Shown: in pieces, positions 59,812-64,000 of the stretch
How positions within the stretch are numbered: position 1 is the stretch's first letter
Layout: every line of letters begins with the position of its first letter
Assembly (NCBI GenBank): GCA_963831645.1
Contig: CAWHQZ010000017.1
Coordinates: 682,001 to 746,000, forward strand
Direction of reading: 5' to 3'
Origin: CAWHQZ01 sp963831645
Lineage (GTDB): Bacteria > Pseudomonadota > Alphaproteobacteria > Rhizobiales > Aestuariivirgaceae
DNA: 64,000 nucleotides
Position numbers and translations under genes: made by a program
Notes under the pieces: model-generated
Databases searched by the model: none
What the model was told of the DNA's origin: nothing
What the model saw: the letters and a program-made list of their open reading frames with translations, nothing else

Positions 59812-60111
59812 ATGAACGGAGAGAACTCACCGGGAATTATCGCGCAGGCCATGCTGATCCTGATCCGTGCCTATCAGCTGACCCTGTCGTCACTGGTGGG
59901 CCGCTATTGCCGACATCTTCCCACCTGCTCGCAGTATGCGGCGGACGCGATAAGCCGACATGGTGCATGGGCGGGCTTTTGGCTCGCGTTCTTCCGGGTT
60001 CTGCGCTGCCACCCTTGGGGTAGCGAGGGATTTGATCCGGTACCGGAGCGGATCGACCGGCTCAGCTTGAATATCGGCGTCTACCGGCGGGCAGGGCGGC
60101 GGAACGCCTGA
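59812..60111 (+). CDS. yidD: Membrane protein insertion efficiency factor
   Basis: 99 residues: LILIRAYQLTLSSLVGRYCR, HLPTCSQYAADAISRHGAWA and VLRCHPWGSEGFDPVPE. The three Cys (RYCR, PTCSQY, RCHPWG) are those of YidD, a small amphipathic protein that helps YidC insert membrane proteins. It is away from the usual rnpA-yidC locus, as is common in Rhizobiales where it often precedes thrS. Confidence 0.92.
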   Translation: MNGENSPGIIAQAMLILIRAYQLTLSSLVGRYCRHLPTCSQYAADAISRHGAWAGFWLAFFRVLRCHPWGSEGFDPVPERIDRLSLNIGVYRRAGRRNA

Positions 60112-60146
60112 GATCAATTCGCTTGCCGCCCGGCAGCAAGCTGGAG

Positions 60147-60785
60147 CTATTCCCAGTGGTAAACCAGACCGGCGCGGAGGATGTGAAAATTGTCGAGGTG
60201 AAGATTGACGTCTTCGCCGAGCTCGGCATCCCAGAACCGGCCGTAGACGTATTCGATGCGGCCCGACAAGTGCCGGGCGATCGGCATTTCCAGCCCGGCG
60301 CCGGCGAGCCCGCCAATGGCATAGTCGAGCTCGTCGTAGTCGGATGGGCTGCCGTCCGCCGACAAGCCCGCGAATGCCACCCCGAGCGTCAGATAGGGCA
60401 CAATTCTGCCGGCGTCGTAGCCGATACGCGGCCTCACCGTGGCGAGCAATGCCTTTTCTTCCTCCTGGCCGGCGAGATCCGAGAAGCCGAACCCCAGATC
60501 GGCCTCAACTGCGGCAAGCCACCGGCCTTCGCGCCATGCATAGCCGAGGATGATCCCGGCGAGATTGCCGTCGCCGTCATTGACATTCACCGGCAGCGCA
60601 TAGGTACCGATCGCCGCCTCGAACTCCTCAAGCGCCGCGCTGACCCCCGCATACCCGCCTTGCCAATCAACGAGGGAGCGCACGGAGGGCAGCGGAGGAG
60701 TTGGGACGTCGAGGTCGGCCGGCAAAGCTCCGCTCGATCCGCAAGCCGCACCGGCCGACAGCACGATACCGATCAGCTTTCGCAT
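60147..60785 (-). CDS. Outer-membrane beta-barrel protein (Omp25/Omp31-like)
   Basis: 212 residues from ATG 60785. Signal peptide (IGIVLSAGAACGSSGALPAD), then WQGGYAGVSAALEEF (strand 1), GIILGYAWREGRWLAAVEAD, ATVRPRIGYDAGRIVPYLTL and the C-terminal HILRAGLVYHWE with a terminal aromatic-charged pair of the beta-signal type. A plain single barrel with short loops, useful for comparison with the glycine-loop protein at 37.3 kb. Confidence 0.82.
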   Translation of the reverse strand: MRKLIGIVLSAGAACGSSGALPADLDVPTPPLPSVRSLVDWQGGYAGVSAALEEFEAAIGTYALPVNVNDGDGNLAGIILGYAWREGRWLAAVEADLGFGFSDLAGQEEEKALLATVRPRIGYDAGRIVPYLTLGVAFAGLSADGSPSDYDELDYAIGGLAGAGLEMPIARHLSGRIEYVYGRFWDAELGEDVNLHLDNFHILRAGLVYHWE

Positions 60786-60991
60786 TGCCCGATCACCCAC
60801 CACTCACCGATCTTGATCATCGCCAATGCGGCTTAACCGGCGGTGAGAAGGCAGGGTTAACGAAGCATTTCCCGGTGGTCGGCTGCTTGACGAGCGGCGG
60901 AACCCTGATGCAAGAAGCGCGAAGCCGCCTCCAACCCCCGAGCGGCTCGCTTACCTGCGCACGTAGGCAGGAGTGAGCAAGAGGTCGAACG

Positions 60992-62935
60992 ATGATCACC
61001 CTGACGTTGCCGGACGGCGCCAAGCGCCAGGTGCGAGCCGGACTCTCCGGCTGGGAAATTGCGGCTTCGATCGCCAGGTCGCTGGAGAAAAAGGCGGTGG
61101 CAATGACGCTCAACGGCGCGGTCCGCGACCTCGCCGATCCCGTCACCGAGGATGCCTCGATCACCTTCCTGGCCCGCGACGACGCTGAGGCGCTGGAGCT
61201 CATCCGGCACGATTGCGCACACGTATTGGCCGAAGCCGTGCAGGAGCTGTTCCCGGGAACCCAGGTCACCATCGGCCCGGTAATCGACAACGGCTTCTTC
61301 TACGACTTCTATCGCGCGGAGCCATTCACGCCCGCGGACTTTCCCGCCATCGAGAAGAAAATGCGCGAGATCGTCGGCCGCGACAAACCGTTCACCAAGC
61401 GCATCATGGCCAGGGAGGCGGCGAAGGACTTCTTTCGTGCCAAGGGCGAGCTGTTCAAGGTGGAACTCGTCGATGCCATCCCGGAAGGGGAGGAGATCAG
61501 GTTCTACGACCAGGGCGGATGGGTCGATCTGTGCCGGGGTCCTCATATGACGTCGACAGGGAAGGTGGGCCAGGCCTTCAAGCTGATGAAGGTGGCGGGA
61601 GCGTACTGGCGCGGTGATGCCAGGAACCCCATGCTCACCCGCATCTACGGCACCGCTTTCGCGGACCAGCAACAGCTCAGCCGGCACCTCGCGCAGCTCG
61701 AGGAGGCGGAGAGGCGCGACCACCGCCGCATCGGCCGCGAGATGGATCTGTTCCATTTTCAGGAAGAAGGCCCAGGCGTCGTGTTCTGGCATGCGCGGGG
61801 CTGGACGCTGTTCCGGGAGCTCGTCTCCTACATGCGCCGCCGAATCCAGGATGAGTACGAGGAGGTCAATGCCCCCCAGATTCTGGACCGGGCGCTGTGG
61901 GAGACCTCGGGCCATTGGGGCTGGTTCCGCGAGCACATGTTCGTCACCGAAACGGAAGACGAGCGCGTTTTCGCCATCAAGCCCATGAACTGTCCGGGCC
62001 ACGTGCAGATCTTCAAGCACGGGCTGAAGAGCTACCGCGACCTGCCGGTCCGGCTCGCCGAGTTCGGGGCGGTGCATCGCTATGAGCCGTCGGGCGCTCT
62101 GCACGGGCTCATGCGGGTGCGCGGCTTCACTCAGGACGATGCGCATGTCTTCTGCACGGAAGAGCAGCTGGCGGAGGAATGCCTCAAGATCAACGACCTC
62201 ATCCTCTCGGTCTATGCGGACTTCGGCTTCAGAGAGTTTACGATCCGGCTGGCGACACGCCCGGAAAAGCGGGTCGGCACGGATGCGATGTGGGACCATG
62301 CCGAAGACGTGCTCGGCGGTCTGCTCAAGCAGATCGCCGCATCATCCAACGGCCGCATCGAAACGGGCGTCAATCCCGGCGAGGGCACGTTCTATGGGCC
62401 GAAGTTCGAATACACGCTCAAGGATGCGATCGGCCGCGAATGGCAATGCGGTACGACCCAGATCGACTTCAACATGCCAGAGCGCTTCGGAGCCTTTTAT
62501 GTCGATGCGGAAAGCCATAAGCGGATGCCGGTGATGGTGCACCGGGCGATCTGTGGTTCCATGGAGCGATTCCTGGGCATCCTCATCGAGCATCATGCGG
62601 GAGTGTTCCCGCTGTGGCTGGCGCCGCGCCAGATCGTGGTGGCCACCATCGTATCGGAGGCAGACGCATATGCGCGCAGCGTGGCTGAGAATTTCGTGCA
62701 CGCCGGTCTGCGGGCCGAGACGGATTTGCGCAACGAGAAGATAAACTACAAAGTGCGCGAGCACTCGCTCGCCAAGGTGCCGGTGATGCTGGTGGTCGGC
62801 AAGCGCGAGATGGAAGAGCGCACAGTGAACGTGCGCCGCCTGGGCGCCAAAGAGCAGACGTCGATGAAGCTGGATGAGGCGATCGGGACGTTGCGGACGG
62901 AAGCTACGCCTCCTGACGTCGGGCGATCGAAGTGA
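60992..62935 (+). CDS. thrS: Threonyl-tRNA synthetase
   Basis: 647 residues. The TGS domain (MITLTLPDGAKRQVRAGLSG) is followed by the editing domain with HDCAHVLAEAVQELFPGTQV and RGPHMTSTGKVGQAFKL. The class II catalytic core has MNCPGHVQIFKHG (zinc Cys), RYEPSGALHGLMRVRGFTQD (motif 2), EGTFYGPKFEYTLKDAIGRE and the motif 3 region RAICGSMERFLGILIEHHAG. The C-terminal anticodon-binding domain ends NVRRLGAKEQTSMKLDEAIG. Complete and normal in length. Confidence 0.97.
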   Translation: MITLTLPDGAKRQVRAGLSGWEIAASIARSLEKKAVAMTLNGAVRDLADPVTEDASITFLARDDAEALELIRHDCAHVLAEAVQELFPGTQVTIGPVIDNGFFYDFYRAEPFTPADFPAIEKKMREIVGRDKPFTKRIMAREAAKDFFRAKGELFKVELVDAIPEGEEIRFYDQGGWVDLCRGPHMTSTGKVGQAFKLMKVAGAYWRGDARNPMLTRIYGTAFADQQQLSRHLAQLEEAERRDHRRIGREMDLFHFQEEGPGVVFWHARGWTLFRELVSYMRRRIQDEYEEVNAPQILDRALWETSGHWGWFREHMFVTETEDERVFAIKPMNCPGHVQIFKHGLKSYRDLPVRLAEFGAVHRYEPSGALHGLMRVRGFTQDDAHVFCTEEQLAEECLKINDLILSVYADFGFREFTIRLATRPEKRVGTDAMWDHAEDVLGGLLKQIAASSNGRIETGVNPGEGTFYGPKFEYTLKDAIGREWQCGTTQIDFNMPERFGAFYVDAESHKRMPVMVHRAICGSMERFLGILIEHHAGVFPLWLAPRQIVVATIVSEADAYARSVAENFVHAGLRAETDLRNEKINYKVREHSLAKVPVMLVVGKREMEERTVNVRRLGAKEQTSMKLDEAIGTLRTEATPPDVGRSK

Positions 62936-63177
62936 TTTCAAGATGACCTTCGACTGCCTTCGATTCCCGGCTCCTGGCCAAGGGCATTCGACGTCCCCGT
63001 CAAACTTCTTCGTCGGCGCCGGTTTGCGCGCCGTGATCGATTTTTGGCTGCCGGGAGTCGACGCGGCAATCGGTTGCTTAATTTTCGGTTAACGCCGCCG
63101 CTCACAATTGCCGCGATATTGACATTCCGGGCGCCTTCCTCCAGCAGTGACAAGCACTTGGCGGCAAATCTCTCAAC

Positions 63178-63771
63178 ATGGCTACCCACCGTCTGAACGA
63201 CGCAAGTTCCGCTCTCAACCTGCTCGCCACCCGCAAGTCTGCTTCGGTCAAAGCCATGGGCGATCCCGGTCCGAACGAGCAGGAGCTGCAACGAATTTTG
63301 ACCATCGCGGTCCGTGTTCCGGATCACGGAAAGCTCGCGCCATGGCGGTTCATCCTCATTGCCGGAGAGGCGAGGGAGGAGTTCGGCGCGCTGCTGGCTC
63401 GGCGCTGGCAAACACTTCATCCGGGCCATGGAGAGGAGGCGCTGGCCTTTCAGCGTGGCCTACCGCTGCGGGCTCCTGTCATGCTGGCCCTCGTCTCGCG
63501 TGCTGCGCCCCACCCCAAGATTCCGGAGTGGGAGCAGCAGCTGTCGGCGGGCGCTGTAGGGCAGAACATCCTGCTCGCGGCCGCCGCACTGGGCATCGGC
63601 TGCCAGTGGAACACCGACTGGTTCGCCTACGACAGCCACATCGCCGGCGAGCTAGGCCTCGACGCCAATGAACGGATCGCCGGCTTCTTCTATCTCGGTC
63701 GGCCGCGCGAGCCGCTCGAGGATCGACCGCGTCCCGACTTTGCCCGGCTCCTCACCCGGTGGGCGAGGTGA
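63178..63771 (+). CDS. Nitroreductase family protein
   Basis: 197 residues, FMN-binding nitroreductase/YdjA-like fold: NLLATRKSASVKAMGDPGPN, RVPDHGKLAPWRFILIAGEA (FMN loop, HGKLxPWRF), AGAVGQNILLAAAALGIGCQ and the end FYLGRPREPLEDRPRPD. ATG 63178. It reduces nitro or quinone compounds with NAD(P)H. Overlaps the next gene by one base. Confidence 0.92.
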   Translation: MATHRLNDASSALNLLATRKSASVKAMGDPGPNEQELQRILTIAVRVPDHGKLAPWRFILIAGEAREEFGALLARRWQTLHPGHGEEALAFQRGLPLRAPVMLALVSRAAPHPKIPEWEQQLSAGAVGQNILLAAAALGIGCQWNTDWFAYDSHIAGELGLDANERIAGFFYLGRPREPLEDRPRPDFARLLTRWAR

Positions 63772-64000
63772 TGGCCCGCTCGGTCAAGGGTTTGCTGTTC
63801 GACAAGGACGGGACGCTCATCGACGTGATGGGAACGTGGCTGCCTGTATATCGCGAGATGTTGCAGGAGACCTTTCCCGACCGCCATGACATCTGGGAGC
63901 GGATCATGGCGCAATCCGGCTATGATGCTGAAACCGGAAACTTCAGGGCGAACTCACCCCTGGCTTCGGGAACGACCGGCGACCTCGTCGATCTGTGGTG
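63771..64000 (+). CDS. HAD-superfamily phosphatase (partial, cut by the right edge)
   Basis: The first 76 residues are visible: MARSVKGLLFDKDGTLIDVM, then a helical cap start (REMLQETFPDRHDIWERIMA). FDKDGTLID is HAD motif 1, with the nucleophile and acid-base Asp, as in phosphoglycolate phosphatases. The start overlaps the nitroreductase stop (TGATG), so the two are coupled. Confidence 0.88.
   Translation, partial: MARSVKGLLFDKDGTLIDVMGTWLPVYREMLQETFPDRHDIWERIMAQSGYDAETGNFRANSPLASGTTGDLVDLW

Overview
The window is GC-rich bacterial DNA that looks like an alphaproteobacterium of the Rhizobiales (Hyphomicrobiales) type. The evidence is the gene content: a DUF3126 gene after cysE, a bacterial transglutaminase-like cysteine peptidase, a PAS_5 protein, Omp25/Omp31-type beta-barrels, an adenylate cyclase with TolB-like and TPR regions, a small FPASDP protein, and many short palindromes of the kind dispersed in rhizobial genomes. 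The species cannot be named from the sequence alone.

Layout. 1-5.4 kb: two short-chain dehydrogenases and a GNAT, then two ArsR-SRPBCC cassettes (the first with a DUF899 protein) separated by broken fragments (SRPBCC, MmcQ/YjbR, TrmO). 5.4-10.3 kb: ordinary housekeeping genes (radC, map, sfsA, CinA-like, a GT4 glycosyltransferase, an LpxH-like phosphoesterase). 10.5-17.1 kb: accessory material, with a deleted HpaB-type hydroxylase beside an intact flavin reductase, tRNA-Leu(UAA), a broken hipBA pair, about 1 kb with no recognisable gene, ChaC, a broken NUDIX gene and an RHH/ParE toxin-antitoxin pair. 17.1-24 kb: gamma-glutamyltransferase 1 (frame-broken), adenylate cyclase, phytochelatin synthase, an M15-like protein and gnd. 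24-32 kb: the kdpFABCDE potassium system, in which only kdpA is broken.

32-41.5 kb is the unusual part. It is an IS-rich island bounded on both sides by copies of the same 3' end of a GFA (glutathione-dependent formaldehyde-activating) gene. It carries a Gly/Asn-rich repeat protein with its own terminator, IS66 and IS1634-like remnants, a two-barrel outer-membrane protein with long glycine tracts in predicted extracellular loops 1 and 3 of each barrel, a decayed third barrel copy, and a second gamma-glutamyltransferase with a collagen-like Gly-Xaa-Yaa insert. Three unrelated protein scaffolds therefore carry glycine-repeat insertions within 9 kb.

41.5-53 kb: an operon of GNAT, YcaQ/AlkX-like, BNR propeller, YqjD/YqjE-like membrane proteins, a MoaD-like protein and GFA; then a zinc-finger protein, hydrolase, cysE, DUF3126, gamma-carbonic anhydrase, transglutaminase-like peptidase, PAS protein and rhomboid protease. 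53-56 kb: DUF2182, a second DUF899, a repeat-rich HTH protein and a beta-propeller, with a composition suggesting transfer. 56-64 kb: hisI, folE, an Fe-S scaffold, a cupin, a choline-sulfatase-like enzyme, yidD, an OMP, thrS, a nitroreductase and a partial HAD phosphatase.

Two themes recur. Glutathione-linked functions are frequent (ChaC, two GGTs, phytochelatin synthase, GFA). Many otherwise well-conserved genes carry single-base frame breaks, which could be real decay or indel errors in the assembly.
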